A stretch of 46,533 nucleotides of DNA from Megasphaera hominis (GCF_014269395.1 NZ_JACOGK010000023.1:1-46533), one strand, 5' to 3'; positions 1 to 8,130 are shown, numbered from the stretch's first letter. The notes: generated from the letters alone by a model not told the origin. Numbers and translations: made by a program.

Positions 1-70
1 TCGTTCGACTTGCATGTGTTAAGCACGCCGCCAGCGTTCGTCCTGAGCCAGGATCAAACTCTCCATGATA
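1..70 (-). rRNA. rrs: 16S ribosomal RNA, 5' end (partial)
   Basis: Read on the minus strand, positions 62-49 give the universal bacterial 16S start GAGTTTGATCCTGG, followed by the conserved CTCAGGACGAACGCTGGCGG and AACACATGCAAGTCGA stretches. The gene runs off the left edge of the window, so only about 65-70 nucleotides are present; the exact mature 5' end (near 66-70) cannot be fixed from sequence alone. It lies downstream of glmS and is transcribed in the same direction, from its own promoters at 300-434. Confidence 0.97.
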
Positions 71-299
71 TGTGAAGAGCCATCTAGCTCTGTCTTACTT
101 ATTGTTTGTCTTACTATTGATTGACGTTCTATAAAATATAGAACCTCGCACTACCGAGTTTATTCTCGGTATAAGTGATTCACACACGTTTGCGCGTCGC
201 CTTGCGGCTCCTTCAAACGTGGTTCTCTACTTATGGCGTTCATATGTTTACATTGTTCAGTTTTCAAAGGTCATCATGTCGTCTTGCGGCGACTTGTAT
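71..299 (-). other. rRNA operon leader with boxA-like site and processing hairpins
   Basis: This transcribed leader lies between the rrn promoter and 16S. On the minus strand it holds a boxA-like antitermination motif, CTTTGAAAACTGAAC (about 258-272). A hairpin with arms CACGTTTG/CAAACGTG follows (about 187-224). Two small hairpins come next: ACCGAG/CTCGGT near 155-172 and GTTCTATA/TATAGAAC near 128-148. Such leaders normally load the antitermination complex and form part of the RNase III processing stalk; that role is inferred from position and motif. Confidence 0.7.
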
Positions 300-328
300 A
301 TCTTATCAAACTCATAAGAGTTTGTCAA
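300..328 (-). promoter_or_regulatory. rrn promoter P2 (proximal)
   Basis: On the minus strand: TTGACA (328-323), 17 nt spacer, TAAGAT (305-300). The -35 is a perfect consensus and the spacer itself contains the inverted repeat AACTC/GAGTT. It points into the 16S leader. Confidence 0.85.
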
Positions 329-405
329 GAACTTTTTTGAAGAACTTTTGAATGAGGAAAGCTGAAACGTTTCATTTCGTTTCCCTCTCGTTCAACAGCT
401 TGTTT

Positions 406-434
406 ATTATAGTACCAAAACACACTGGTGTCAA
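406..434 (-). promoter_or_regulatory. rrn promoter P1 (distal)
   Basis: On the minus strand: TTGACA (434-429), 17 nt spacer, TATAAT (411-406). Both hexamers are perfect sigma-70/sigma-A consensus. It lies about 105 bp upstream of P2, giving tandem rrn promoters, and just downstream of the glmS terminator. Confidence 0.88.
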
Positions 435-467
435 TACCGTTTTATGAAAAAGTAAAAAACACGTAAA

Positions 468-497
468 AAGAGCAGGAGAAGTGCTTCTCCTGCTCTT
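468..497 (-). terminator. glmS intrinsic terminator
   Basis: A perfect 13-bp stem (468-480 with 485-497, loop of 4) follows the glmS stop by about 10 nt. On the minus strand it runs into a T-rich tract (CTTTTTACG, then TTTTTTAC). It separates glmS from the downstream rrn promoters. Confidence 0.9.
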
Positions 498-506
498 GCC
501 TGGTTC

Positions 507-2339
507 TTATTCTACAGTAACGCTCTTAGCCAGATTACGGGGCTTATCAACGTCATTACCGCGAGCAATGGCCGTATAGTAAGCCAGGAGCTGCAAAGGA
601 ATAACTGTCATGATGGGCATGACAAAATTATCCGATTTCGGGATCGTAATGATATGATCTACCGTCTTTGCAACTTCCGTATCGTCGTCCTGTACGACGC
701 CGACGACTTCGGCATTACGGGCCTTTACTTCTTTTATATTGCTGATCATCTTTTCTTCTACGTCACGCTGCGTTGCCAAGGCAATGACCGGCACACCATC
801 GATAATCAAAGCCAGTGTGCCATGCTTCAATTCGCCACCGGCGTAGGCTTCTGCGTGAATATAGGAGATTTCCTTCAGCTTAAGAGCACCTTCCATGGCC
901 AAACCATAATCCATAGAGCGGCCGATAAAAAAGACATCTCTCTTATCCTTAAACGATTCGGCTAAGCCTTTAATAAAATCAGCGTGCTTAAAAATAGCCT
1001 CGCATTGGTCAGGTACGCGCTGGAGATCAGCTAAAATTTGTTCTTCCTTTTCTGCCGGAAGGTTGCCATTAAGACGGCCCATGTAAAGTGCCAGGAGCAG
1101 CAAAGCAACGAGCTGTGTCGTATACGCTTTTGTCGAAGCCACGGCAATTTCCGGGCCGGCCCATGTATAGACGACCTGATCGGCTTCACGGGAAATAGAA
1201 GAACCGACTACGTTGGTAATTGCCAGTGAACGGGCACCGCGGCGTTTGGCTTCCTTCAGTGCAGCCAGCGTATCGATGGTTTCACCGGACTGGCTGATAA
1301 TAATACAAAGCGTCTTATTATCCGTCAAGGGATCGCGGTAACGATATTCCGAGGCAATATCGACTTCTACAGGAATATGGGCCAGTTTTTCAATGAAATA
1401 CTTGGCCAAAAGCCCGGCATGGTACGCCGTCCCGCAGGCAGTGATCATAATTTTATTGATGGATTTGACATCTTCCGGGGACCAGTTTAATTCATCAAAG
1501 TGAACGGCCTTGCCATCTTCCGTAATACGGCAGCTCATAGTGTCACGAATAGCCTTTGGCTGTTCGAAAATTTCTTTGATCATGAAATGATCGAAGCCGC
1601 CTTTTTCGGCTGCTTCGGCATCCCAGTTCACCAGGAATACTTTCTTCGAAATGGGGTTGCCTTCAAGGTCAGTTACCCAGACATTGTCTTTCTTTACGAT
1701 TGCCATTTCGCCGTCGTTCATAATATACGTCTTACGCGTGTAACCTAAAATAGCCGGGATATCCGATGCGATATAATTTTCACCTTCGCCGAGACCAACG
1801 ATGAGGGGATTATCCTTTTTGCAGCAAATAATGGTATCCGGCTGATGCACCGTCATGAATACCAAGGAATAGGAACCGCGCAAACGTTTTAATACCTTGC
1901 GGACCGTGCTGGCAAAATCGCCGTCATACATTTCTTCACAAAGATGTGCGACAACTTCCGAGTCCGTTTCCGATTTAAAATGATAACCCTTTGCCAGTAA
2001 TTCTTCCTTCAATGGCATATAGTTTTCGATAATCCCATTGTGTACAATGGCAAAATCACCATGCTCGCTCAAATGGGGATGGGCATTCAGATCCGACGGA
2101 CCGCCGTGAGTTGCCCAGCGGGTATGACCAATACCGATGTGACCCGTAAGGCCTCTATCAGCTTCTACAGCCTGACGCAGGTTAACCAGGCGGCCCATTT
2201 TTTTCTGTACATCAAGGGCGCCATCATGATACACGGCAATACCTGCCGAGTCATAGCCTCTGTATTCGAGTTTTGCCAAGCCTTCCAACAGGAAATCAGC
2301 AGCCTGACGATCACCTACATATCCAACAATACCACACAT
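507..2339 (-). CDS. glmS: Glutamine--fructose-6-phosphate aminotransferase (isomerizing)
   Basis: This enzyme makes glucosamine-6-phosphate from fructose-6-phosphate and glutamine, the first committed step to UDP-GlcNAc for peptidoglycan and lipopolysaccharide. The 610-residue protein has the full family length. It starts MCGIVGYVGD, so Cys2 is the N-terminal nucleophile of the class II glutaminase domain (to about residue 220). Two SIS domains follow (TACGTAYHAG and ISQSGETIDT in the first), and the chain ends in the characteristic AKSVTVE tail that closes the active site. The ATG is preceded by AGGAGG at 7-8 nt. The gene is a separate transcription unit downstream of glmM, the next enzyme in the pathway. 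Its leader contains a glmS ribozyme (2399-2536), so expression is probably repressed by its own product. Confidence 0.98.
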   Translation of the reverse strand: MCGIVGYVGDRQAADFLLEGLAKLEYRGYDSAGIAVYHDGALDVQKKMGRLVNLRQAVEADRGLTGHIGIGHTRWATHGGPSDLNAHPHLSEHGDFAIVHNGIIENYMPLKEELLAKGYHFKSETDSEVVAHLCEEMYDGDFASTVRKVLKRLRGSYSLVFMTVHQPDTIICCKKDNPLIVGLGEGENYIASDIPAILGYTRKTYIMNDGEMAIVKKDNVWVTDLEGNPISKKVFLVNWDAEAAEKGGFDHFMIKEIFEQPKAIRDTMSCRITEDGKAVHFDELNWSPEDVKSINKIMITACGTAYHAGLLAKYFIEKLAHIPVEVDIASEYRYRDPLTDNKTLCIIISQSGETIDTLAALKEAKRRGARSLAITNVVGSSISREADQVVYTWAGPEIAVASTKAYTTQLVALLLLALYMGRLNGNLPAEKEEQILADLQRVPDQCEAIFKHADFIKGLAESFKDKRDVFFIGRSMDYGLAMEGALKLKEISYIHAEAYAGGELKHGTLALIIDGVPVIALATQRDVEEKMISNIKEVKARNAEVVGVVQDDDTEVAKTVDHIITIPKSDNFVMPIMTVIPLQLLAYYTAIARGNDVDKPRNLAKSVTVE

Positions 2340-2398
2340 ATATATATCCTCCTATGATCTGGGGGCAATACGCCAAAAAGGCGCATATCTCCCCGTTG

Positions 2399-2536
2399 CC
2401 CCATGTGACGTTTTTGTCCACACTGTTACCAGTATTCTTTGCCGCCACGTAACGGCCGGAGCTGCCGAGAGACATCCGCTGAATGTTCGATTCTTCTCTA
2501 CCTCGTCTACCTGTTCCTCACGCAGGTACTAGCGCT
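2399..2536 (-). ncRNA. glmS ribozyme (GlcN6P-responsive self-cleaving riboswitch)
   Basis: The leader read on the minus strand carries the conserved glmS ribozyme elements in order. The cleavage site lies in ATA|GCGCT, between 2536 and 2535. A P1-like hairpin TACCTG/CAGGTA follows. Then come GACGAGG, a stem TAGAGA/TCTCT enclosing AATCGAA and GCGGATG, and a GGC/GCC stem. A final domain ends ACGTCACATGG at 2401. AATCGAA, GCGGATG, GACGAGG and CACATG match the Bacillus subtilis ribozyme core as I recall it. A further hairpin (GGGGCAA/TTGCCCC with inner TATGCGCC/GGCGTA) lies between the ribozyme and the glmS ribosome-binding site. In known cases glucosamine-6-phosphate triggers cleavage and mRNA decay. 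Confidence 0.9.
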
Positions 2537-2561
2537 ATCCATTTACGAACGGATTTCCAAA

Positions 2562-2599
2562 CAAAAAAACAAGGAGATGGAGCCCTGCGCTCCATCTCC
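2562..2599 (-). terminator. glmM intrinsic terminator
   Basis: A 10-bp stem GGAGATGGAG/CTCCATCTCC (2590-2599 with 2573-2582) is followed on the minus strand by TTGTTTTTTTG. It lies 52 nt past the glmM stop and only about 25 nt before the glmS ribozyme cleavage site, so any separate glmS promoter must overlap this hairpin. No clear -35/-10 pair was found there, so glmS may depend partly on read-through. Confidence 0.85.
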
Positions 2600-2650
2600 C
2601 TATTTTATTATATTCATCGAATCTGGTCAATACTTGCTCTCAAAACCCGT

Positions 2651-4006
2651 TCAGACAGAAGGGCCCATTTCGTGTTCCACAACGAGGGCAATATCGTCGA
2701 CAATATGCTGCAGCTGTTCGAGATCGGGCCCTTCAGCCATAACGCGAATAAGCGGTTCTGTGCCGGAAGGACGCACGAGAATACGGCCTTCATCCCCCAG
2801 TTCTTCTTCCCCGGCCGCAATAGAAGCCATGATCAGGCTGTTTTCTTCCCACCCCGACTTAGTCTGAACCGTAACATTTTTCAAGATCTGCGGATAGCGG
2901 GTCATGAGGCCGGCTAATTCAGACAGAGGCTGCTGGCGCGTCTTTAAAATGGAAAGGAGCTGAACAGCTGTCAATAAGCCGTCGCCCGTCGTATTATAAT
3001 CGAGGAAAATAATATGACCGGACTGTTCGCCGCCCAGGCTATACCCGTCCTTACGCATCCGTTCGAGAACATAGCGGTCACCTACAGCTGTAATTACACT
3101 CTGACAGCCCATCTTCTTCAGGGCCTTATGGAAACCGATATTGCTCATGACCGTACCGACAACTGTATCCTGTTTGAGCCGGCCTTCTTCTTTCAGTTTC
3201 AAGGCGCAAAGAAGCATAATCTGGTCGCCATCGATTTCCTGGCCTTTTTCATCGACAGCCAGGCAGCGGTCGGCATCGCCATCGTTGGCAATGCCCAGAT
3301 TGGCACCATATTGAAGAACCGCTTCTTTCAGGCTGTCCAGATGGGTAGAGCCACAGTGATCATTAATATTGACACCGTTTGGTTCATGGTGAATAGCAAT
3401 GACTTCCGCACCGAGGCGGCGCAAAATATCCGGACCTAATTCAGAAGCAGACCCATTGGCCGCATCATGAACGACTTTAATTCCACTCAAATCGACATCG
3501 GTCGAGTTAAGGATGAATTCTTCATATTCTTCCTGCAAATTTGTCCAGTTAGAAATAGTACCGATATCAGCACCTACAGGACGGCTCTGAATACCTGCCC
3601 GTTCATCTTTGAGCATATATTCCTCAATCCGGTCTTCAGTTTCATCTGGCAGTTTATAGCCATACTGATCAAAAAATTTAATGCCATTATACTCAAACGG
3701 ATTATGCGATGCCGAAATCATGACGCCTGCATCCATGTGGTGCGTCCGCGTCAAGTAGGCAATGGCCGGCGTCGGAATGACGCCTACCATATAACAACGA
3801 CCGCCGGCAGAAGTAATCCCTGCTGCGAGAATGCTTTCCAGCATTGTGCCGGAAAGACGGGTATCCCGTCCAATGAGAAATGTCGGATGTTCTTTGTCCC
3901 GGCCCAGCACATACGCCGCAGCCCGGCCCAGGTGATACGTCAGCTCTGGCGTAAGCGTATCATTTGCAATTCCTCGTACTCCATCAGTTCCAAACAATCT
4001 TGCCAT
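2651..4006 (-). CDS. glmM: Phosphoglucosamine mutase
   Basis: This enzyme converts glucosamine-6-phosphate to glucosamine-1-phosphate, the step after GlmS. The 451-residue protein starts MARLFGTDGVRG, a family signature. Ser100 in ISASHNP is the phosphoserine of the active site, DGDADRC is the metal-binding loop, and RPSGTEPLIRV near the C-terminus binds the substrate phosphate. An upstream in-frame start would add 20 residues that do not belong to the family. The chosen ATG has GGAGGAG at 6-7 nt and lies 1 nt after the stop of the preceding FAD dehydrogenase gene, so the two are translationally linked. The order cdaA-ybbR-dehydrogenase-glmM links c-di-AMP synthesis and wall precursor supply. 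In other Firmicutes GlmM binds CdaA and inhibits it. Confidence 0.97.
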   Translation of the reverse strand: MARLFGTDGVRGIANDTLTPELTYHLGRAAAYVLGRDKEHPTFLIGRDTRLSGTMLESILAAGITSAGGRCYMVGVIPTPAIAYLTRTHHMDAGVMISASHNPFEYNGIKFFDQYGYKLPDETEDRIEEYMLKDERAGIQSRPVGADIGTISNWTNLQEEYEEFILNSTDVDLSGIKVVHDAANGSASELGPDILRRLGAEVIAIHHEPNGVNINDHCGSTHLDSLKEAVLQYGANLGIANDGDADRCLAVDEKGQEIDGDQIMLLCALKLKEEGRLKQDTVVGTVMSNIGFHKALKKMGCQSVITAVGDRYVLERMRKDGYSLGGEQSGHIIFLDYNTTGDGLLTAVQLLSILKTRQQPLSELAGLMTRYPQILKNVTVQTKSGWEENSLIMASIAAGEEELGDEGRILVRPSGTEPLIRVMAEGPDLEQLQHIVDDIALVVEHEMGPSV

Positions 4007-4007
4007 T

Positions 4008-5615
4008 TTACTTCTCCTCCAACGGTTGATATATAGTAATAATTGCCAAGGCCGTTTCCAGGCCATCGAGAAAGGCGCTCATAATGCCACCAGCATACCC
4101 GGCGCCTTCGCCTACAGGATACAGACCGGCCGCCTGTACAGCAGCACGATCTTCGCCGCGGACAATGCGTACGGGCGCGCTGGTCCGCGTTTCTACGCCT
4201 GTCATAACGGCATTATTATCGTCAAAGCCATGAATACGACGGCCAAAATAAGGCAAGGCCTCTGCCAGCGTATCCGTCACAAAAGACGGTAGGACCGTAC
4301 GTAAGTCGGTCCAGACGACGCCCGGCCGGTACGACGTAAGCTGCGGCAGCCGGCCAGGCTCAGGACGTCCCAAAAAATGCCCTACTGTTTCTGCCGGTGC
4401 CTTATAGGTACCGCTGCCGGCTTTATATGCCAGCCGTTCATACTTCCTTTGAAATTCGATTCCGGCCAGAGGGGAATCACCGCCGACGTCGTCGGCCGTC
4501 ACATTGACGACGAGAGCACTGTTGGCAATACCACTGTCCCGTTTGTACAGGCTCATGCCGTTGGTTACGACACCTCCTGCTTCTGAAGCAGCCGCCACGA
4601 CGACGCCGCCAGGGCACATGCAAAAGGAATAGCACGAACGGCCGCTGGCCTTATCGTGATAGACAAGGGAATAATCAGCCGCATCAAGGCCCAGGTCGGC
4701 AGCGGAACAGCCATACTGGGAACGGTCAATAACATCCTGATCATGTTCAATACGCACGCCCACAGCAAAGTCCTTGCGTTCCAGCGTAACCCCCTGATCG
4801 TACAGCATATAATAGGTATCCCGCGCACTATGGCCAATGCCCATAATGACTACATCCGTTTCTACCGTTTCCGTTCCATTAATGGTCACGGCTGTAACAT
4901 GCCCGTCAGCCGCTCTGGTAATACTGGTTACACAGCTGTTGAAGTGAATGGTGCCGCCCAGCTTTTCTATGGTCTGGCGCATATTGCGTACGACCCGGCG
5001 CAATACATCTGTACCGACGTGCGGATTATAGGCATAGCGGATTTCTTCCGGCGCCCCGGCATCGACAAAAGCCTGTAAAATGCGTGGCAGCAAGGGGTGA
5101 TTCACGCGGGTCGTCAGCTTTCCGTCTGAAAAGGTACCGGCACCACCTTCACCAAATTGTACATTCGATTCAGGACGGAAATGACCTGTTTGCCAAAACT
5201 CTTCTACATGAGCCGCACGCGTATCAACATCACAGCCCCGTTCATAGACAACCGGCTGATAGCCATGCCGGGCCAATTCCAGCGCAGCGGCCAGGCCGGA
5301 AGGCCCTGTGCCGACAACGACGGGCCGATGGGCCAGCGGTCTTATTCCGGTCTGAACAGGCGGCCAGGTCTTTTCTTCCAGGCGCCGTACATCCTTATTC
5401 CCCTGGCAATAGGGCCAAACCTTATTTTCATCAGCCAGCTTGACATCGACAGTAAAGACAAAATAGATATGGGGCTTACGCCGCGCATCGATGGAACGGC
5501 GTACGATGACGAGTTCTTTAATTTCCTGCTGCCGACAATGCAACTTCTTTGCTACTACCTGTTCTAAAGGTTTCGTCATCGGTACAGCAGTCCGTATATT
5601 TAATACTCTGAGCAA
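4008..5615 (-). CDS. FAD-dependent dehydrogenase (COG2509-type), function unknown
   Basis: This 535-residue flavoprotein has an N-terminal domain of about 95 residues (region RRSIDARRKPHIYFVFTVDV), then a Rossmann FAD-binding motif VVVGTGPSGLAAALELARHG near residue 100. NVQFGEGGAGTFSDGKL follows, and VGEGAGYAGGIMSA near the C-terminus is the second FAD contact. This set marks the uncharacterised COG2509 dehydrogenases. The start is TTG, chosen because AGGAGAGG lies 5 nt upstream and the N-terminal domain begins there. The gene sits between ybbR and glmM with gaps of 13 and 1 nt, so it belongs to the c-di-AMP/cell-wall operon. No substrate can be assigned; the operon position suggests, but does not prove, a link to wall or aminosugar metabolism. 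Confidence 0.85.
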   Translation of the reverse strand: MLRVLNIRTAVPMTKPLEQVVAKKLHCRQQEIKELVIVRRSIDARRKPHIYFVFTVDVKLADENKVWPYCQGNKDVRRLEEKTWPPVQTGIRPLAHRPVVVGTGPSGLAAALELARHGYQPVVYERGCDVDTRAAHVEEFWQTGHFRPESNVQFGEGGAGTFSDGKLTTRVNHPLLPRILQAFVDAGAPEEIRYAYNPHVGTDVLRRVVRNMRQTIEKLGGTIHFNSCVTSITRAADGHVTAVTINGTETVETDVVIMGIGHSARDTYYMLYDQGVTLERKDFAVGVRIEHDQDVIDRSQYGCSAADLGLDAADYSLVYHDKASGRSCYSFCMCPGGVVVAAASEAGGVVTNGMSLYKRDSGIANSALVVNVTADDVGGDSPLAGIEFQRKYERLAYKAGSGTYKAPAETVGHFLGRPEPGRLPQLTSYRPGVVWTDLRTVLPSFVTDTLAEALPYFGRRIHGFDDNNAVMTGVETRTSAPVRIVRGEDRAAVQAAGLYPVGEGAGYAGGIMSAFLDGLETALAIITIYQPLEEK

Positions 5616-5628
5616 TTAAACCTCTCCT

Positions 5629-6546
5629 TTATTGTGGATCTCCTACTTCGACAGACACTTTAATCGTATCGGGCGAGAAGAATGCCCCGTCTATGGCAGG
5701 CGCAGACAATTCCCATTCCTGCGAACGGGTAATACCTTCTACGTTGACCGGCGCCAAATTGATACCGGAAATGGTACCTACAATATCCGCCCGGCCCCGT
5801 ACTTCTACAGTATCGGGAATAGCAGCCACCCGTTTGACAACGAGGCCGCTGCCCGGCGTGCCATGTGTCGTTACAAAGACAGGCCCCCGTTTGGACACGG
5901 CATTAGCCATAAGTGTCACGTTGACCTTACTCTGCCACGGAGTCATTTCCAGTCCTTCTACAGGCGTACCATCGGCAGCTACCAAATGAATAGGTGCCAT
6001 AACGGAGAAATCCTGATCATTATTGTTAATCGGAATATCGATGATGGCCCGGTCAACTTTCTTAATCAGGCGGCGGGCACCGCTGACAACGACCTTATCA
6101 GGCGTCATCTTCAAACTGCTGATGGAAATATTATCCGGCAGTTTGCCTGCCAAGTGAGGCGTCAGCGGAATTTCCTGAACTGCATACAAATCGACATAAA
6201 TCTTGGCCGATGTAAGGGTCTGCTTTTTCAGCTCCGTCCCTTTAGGAATGGTAACCTGAATGGGAACTTCCATTTCCCCTTCCTGGGCATTAGCCAGATC
6301 TACATAGGCTTTAATATCAGAAGCACCCATATTGATGATCGTATTGCGCGGCCCGGAAAGACGGACATAAATACTTTTAGGTACGTTAGTCGCTACGTAT
6401 TGGGAATTTAAATTTTCTACTGTAACAGGAACGGTAAAACTGCCTTCACTGGTAGGGTTCTGCTCGTTGATAATGACAAACCACAGGACAATGGCCAGGA
6501 GCAGGCAAATAATACGCAACTGCCACTTTTGATTGAGTTTGATCAT
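5629..6546 (-). CDS. ybbR: YbbR/CdaR domain protein, regulator of the diadenylate cyclase
   Basis: This 305-residue protein has one N-terminal membrane segment (about residues 7-25, IICLLLAIVLWFVII) followed by several extracytoplasmic YbbR repeats of about 80 residues, recognisable by recurring TVENL and V.V..SGPR-like strands. In Bacillus and Staphylococcus, CdaR/YbbR binds the membrane diadenylate cyclase CdaA and modulates it. The start ATG overlaps the cdaA stop codon (TAATG), which indicates translational coupling and a stoichiometric partnership. Confidence 0.9.
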   Translation of the reverse strand: MIKLNQKWQLRIICLLLAIVLWFVIINEQNPTSEGSFTVPVTVENLNSQYVATNVPKSIYVRLSGPRNTIINMGASDIKAYVDLANAQEGEMEVPIQVTIPKGTELKKQTLTSAKIYVDLYAVQEIPLTPHLAGKLPDNISISSLKMTPDKVVVSGARRLIKKVDRAIIDIPINNNDQDFSVMAPIHLVAADGTPVEGLEMTPWQSKVNVTLMANAVSKRGPVFVTTHGTPGSGLVVKRVAAIPDTVEVRGRADIVGTISGINLAPVNVEGITRSQEWELSAPAIDGAFFSPDTIKVSVEVGDPQ

Positions 6547-7370
6547 TATTTAGACGGCCTCCATTTCAGGATATTTGCCAGCCCCTGAGGCTGCTGCTTC
6601 AAAAAGGTAGTCAATACGTTACGCAAGGTCGGCCCATCAAGACGGCGATAAATATGTCCCCCATAGGTGTAGGAAATAGATCCTGTTTCTTCACTGACAA
6701 CAACGACGACGGCATCGGCCATTTCACTGATACCAATGGCCGCACGATGGCGCGTCCCCAGCTCTGTCGACAGGGACCGGTCACTCGTCAGTGGCAGCAG
6801 ACAACCAGCTGCCATGATCCGGTTTTGCCGAATTATGACGGCCCCATCGTGCAACGGCGTATTGGGAATAAAAATATTCCCCAAGAGCTCCCGTGACACG
6901 ATGCCATCGATTTGAATCCCCGTATCGATGTAGTCATTAAGGCCAACTTCCCGTTCAAAAACGATGAGCGCGCCTGTATGTGTTTTGGATAAGGACTCTG
7001 TGATCGCGACGATTTCATCGAGCAGGCGGTCCAGCTCTTCCATATCGATGACCTGGCCTGAACGGAACAGACGGCCCCGGCCAATCTGTTCCAAGGCCCG
7101 CCGCAATTCCGGCTGAAAGACAACAGGCAGTGCGACCATGATGACCATCATGCCCTGCTGCAGCATCCAGTTGATGACGTGCAAGTTCAGGAACCGGCTG
7201 CTGCTGATGAGGGTTACGGCGCCTAAGAAGATTAACCCCTTGATCAGCGCCACAGCCCTTGTATTGCGAATTAATATGAGTAACTTATATAAGAAAAAGG
7301 CGACGAGTAAAATATCAACTACGTCAAGCAAGCGAAAGCTGCTGATAAATCCTTGAATTGGAAAATCCAT
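6546..7370 (-). CDS. cdaA: Diadenylate cyclase CdaA (c-di-AMP synthase)
   Basis: This enzyme makes cyclic di-AMP from two ATP; the nucleotide controls potassium and turgor homeostasis. The 274-residue protein starts MDFPIQGFISSFRL and has three predicted membrane helices within about residues 15-90. The DAC domain follows with both catalytic motifs: DGAVII (ATP/metal) and GTRHRAAIG (RHR motif). An in-frame upstream start adds 18 residues, but the chosen ATG has GGGAG at about 10 nt and matches the usual CdaA N-terminus. It is the first gene of the cdaA-ybbR-dehydrogenase-glmM operon. Confidence 0.95.
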   Translation of the reverse strand: MDFPIQGFISSFRLLDVVDILLVAFFLYKLLILIRNTRAVALIKGLIFLGAVTLISSSRFLNLHVINWMLQQGMMVIMVALPVVFQPELRRALEQIGRGRLFRSGQVIDMEELDRLLDEIVAITESLSKTHTGALIVFEREVGLNDYIDTGIQIDGIVSRELLGNIFIPNTPLHDGAVIIRQNRIMAAGCLLPLTSDRSLSTELGTRHRAAIGISEMADAVVVVVSEETGSISYTYGGHIYRRLDGPTLRNVLTTFLKQQPQGLANILKWRPSK

Positions 7371-7431
7371 ATCATTCGACTCCCTGAAAAAACACGTAAT
7401 CTCTGCACAACATTGCAAATGCAATACGTTT

Positions 7432-7460
7432 ATTTTACAATATTTCAGGCCGCATGAAAA
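7432..7460 (-). promoter_or_regulatory. Candidate promoter of the cdaA operon
   Basis: On the minus strand TTTTCA (7460-7455), 17 nt, TAAAAT (7437-7432). The -35 is weak. The transcript would include ATTGCA-N2-TGCAAT (7412-7425), a short inverted repeat near the expected start point that might be an operator. Confidence 0.4.
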
Positions 7461-7502
7461 GGGAAAGGCGCTGTTTCCCCTGGAATCTGCCTTCGTCCAG
7501 GC

Positions 7503-7527
7503 AAAAAAAAGGAGCCTTGCGGCTCCC
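7503..7527 (-). terminator. Terminator of the Rrf2 gene
   Basis: A GC-rich hairpin GGAGCC-GCAA-GGCTCC on the minus strand is followed by eight T residues. It starts within a few nucleotides of the rrf2 stop codon. Confidence 0.85.
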
Positions 7528-7529
7528 TT

Positions 7530-8033
7530 TTATGCCTCACACGTATCCATTTCCGATACGCCGGCTGCACTGTCTTTTTGCGCCATTGCCTTTGTGGCAG
7601 CGGCTTCAGCGTCTTTCATATTTTTTTCCTGTTTTGCCAAATCCTCAAAATTAAAGGATTGCAGCTGTTCAGCCAGATTACGCTGAATACCGGCAAACGC
7701 TGCATAAATAGAACACATACCACTGCAACCCTTAGAGCACGAGCCCATATCGTGCAGGCAGCGTTGTAATTCTGTCTGTCCTTCTACGGCTTCAATCACA
7801 TCGAACAAGGTAATATCTTTAGGTTCACGCTGCAAGGCAAAGCCGCCTTCTACGCCGCGGTACGATTTCATAATGTGAGCAGCAGTCAAACTGCGCATAA
7901 TTTTTAAAAGAAAGCGTTCGGGAATATTCTGCTTTTCCGCCAAGGCCGCGCCGGTCATCTTCGTACCTGCCGGCAACGAAGCCAAATACAGCACCATGCG
8001 GAATGCATAATCCGTAGCCTGATTTAATCTCAT
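7530..8033 (-). CDS. Rrf2-family transcriptional regulator, probably Fe-S binding
   Basis: This 167-residue protein starts MRLNQATDYAFRMVLYLA, the typical winged-helix N-terminus of Rrf2 regulators. The chosen ATG has GGAGG at 8 nt. The helix-turn-helix lies at about residues 25-50 (ALAEKQNIPERFLLKIMRSL). Residues around 95-115 contain four cysteines in RCLHDMGSCSKGCSGMC, more than the three that bind the cluster in IscR/NsrR. The long charged tail (about 135-167) is rich in Ala, Glu and Lys. An iron-sulfur or redox sensing role is inferred. It lies alone between two terminators, with a candidate operator in its own promoter. No isc/suf genes are nearby, so its regulon cannot be named. Confidence 0.85.
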   Translation of the reverse strand: MRLNQATDYAFRMVLYLASLPAGTKMTGAALAEKQNIPERFLLKIMRSLTAAHIMKSYRGVEGGFALQREPKDITLFDVIEAVEGQTELQRCLHDMGSCSKGCSGMCSIYAAFAGIQRNLAEQLQSFNFEDLAKQEKNMKDAEAAATKAMAQKDSAAGVSEMDTCEA

Positions 8034-8094
8034 TTGCCTAACCTCCTTAGGAAATACTGCCGGAAAATCGGGGCAATACACTAGTTCACCATTG

Positions 8095-8123
8095 ATTATA
8101 CAATAATTTACTAAATTCGTATA
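8095..8123 (-). promoter_or_regulatory. rrf2 promoter -10 with overlapping imperfect dyad
   Basis: On the minus strand TATAAT (8100-8095) has no consensus -35 at 17 nt. Instead the region holds an imperfect dyad beginning TATACGAATTTA and ending AATTATTGTATA. A weak -35 covered by a dyad is typical of Rrf2 autoregulation, but the match to any known Rrf2 box is not established. Confidence 0.35.
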
Positions 8124-8130
8124 GTTTTTT

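Noticed and set aside
654..2357. Plus-strand open frames opposite glmS
   Set aside because: They lie entirely antisense to a full-length glmS, have no ribosome-binding sites, and show no recognisable motifs; they are shadows of a high-identity gene.
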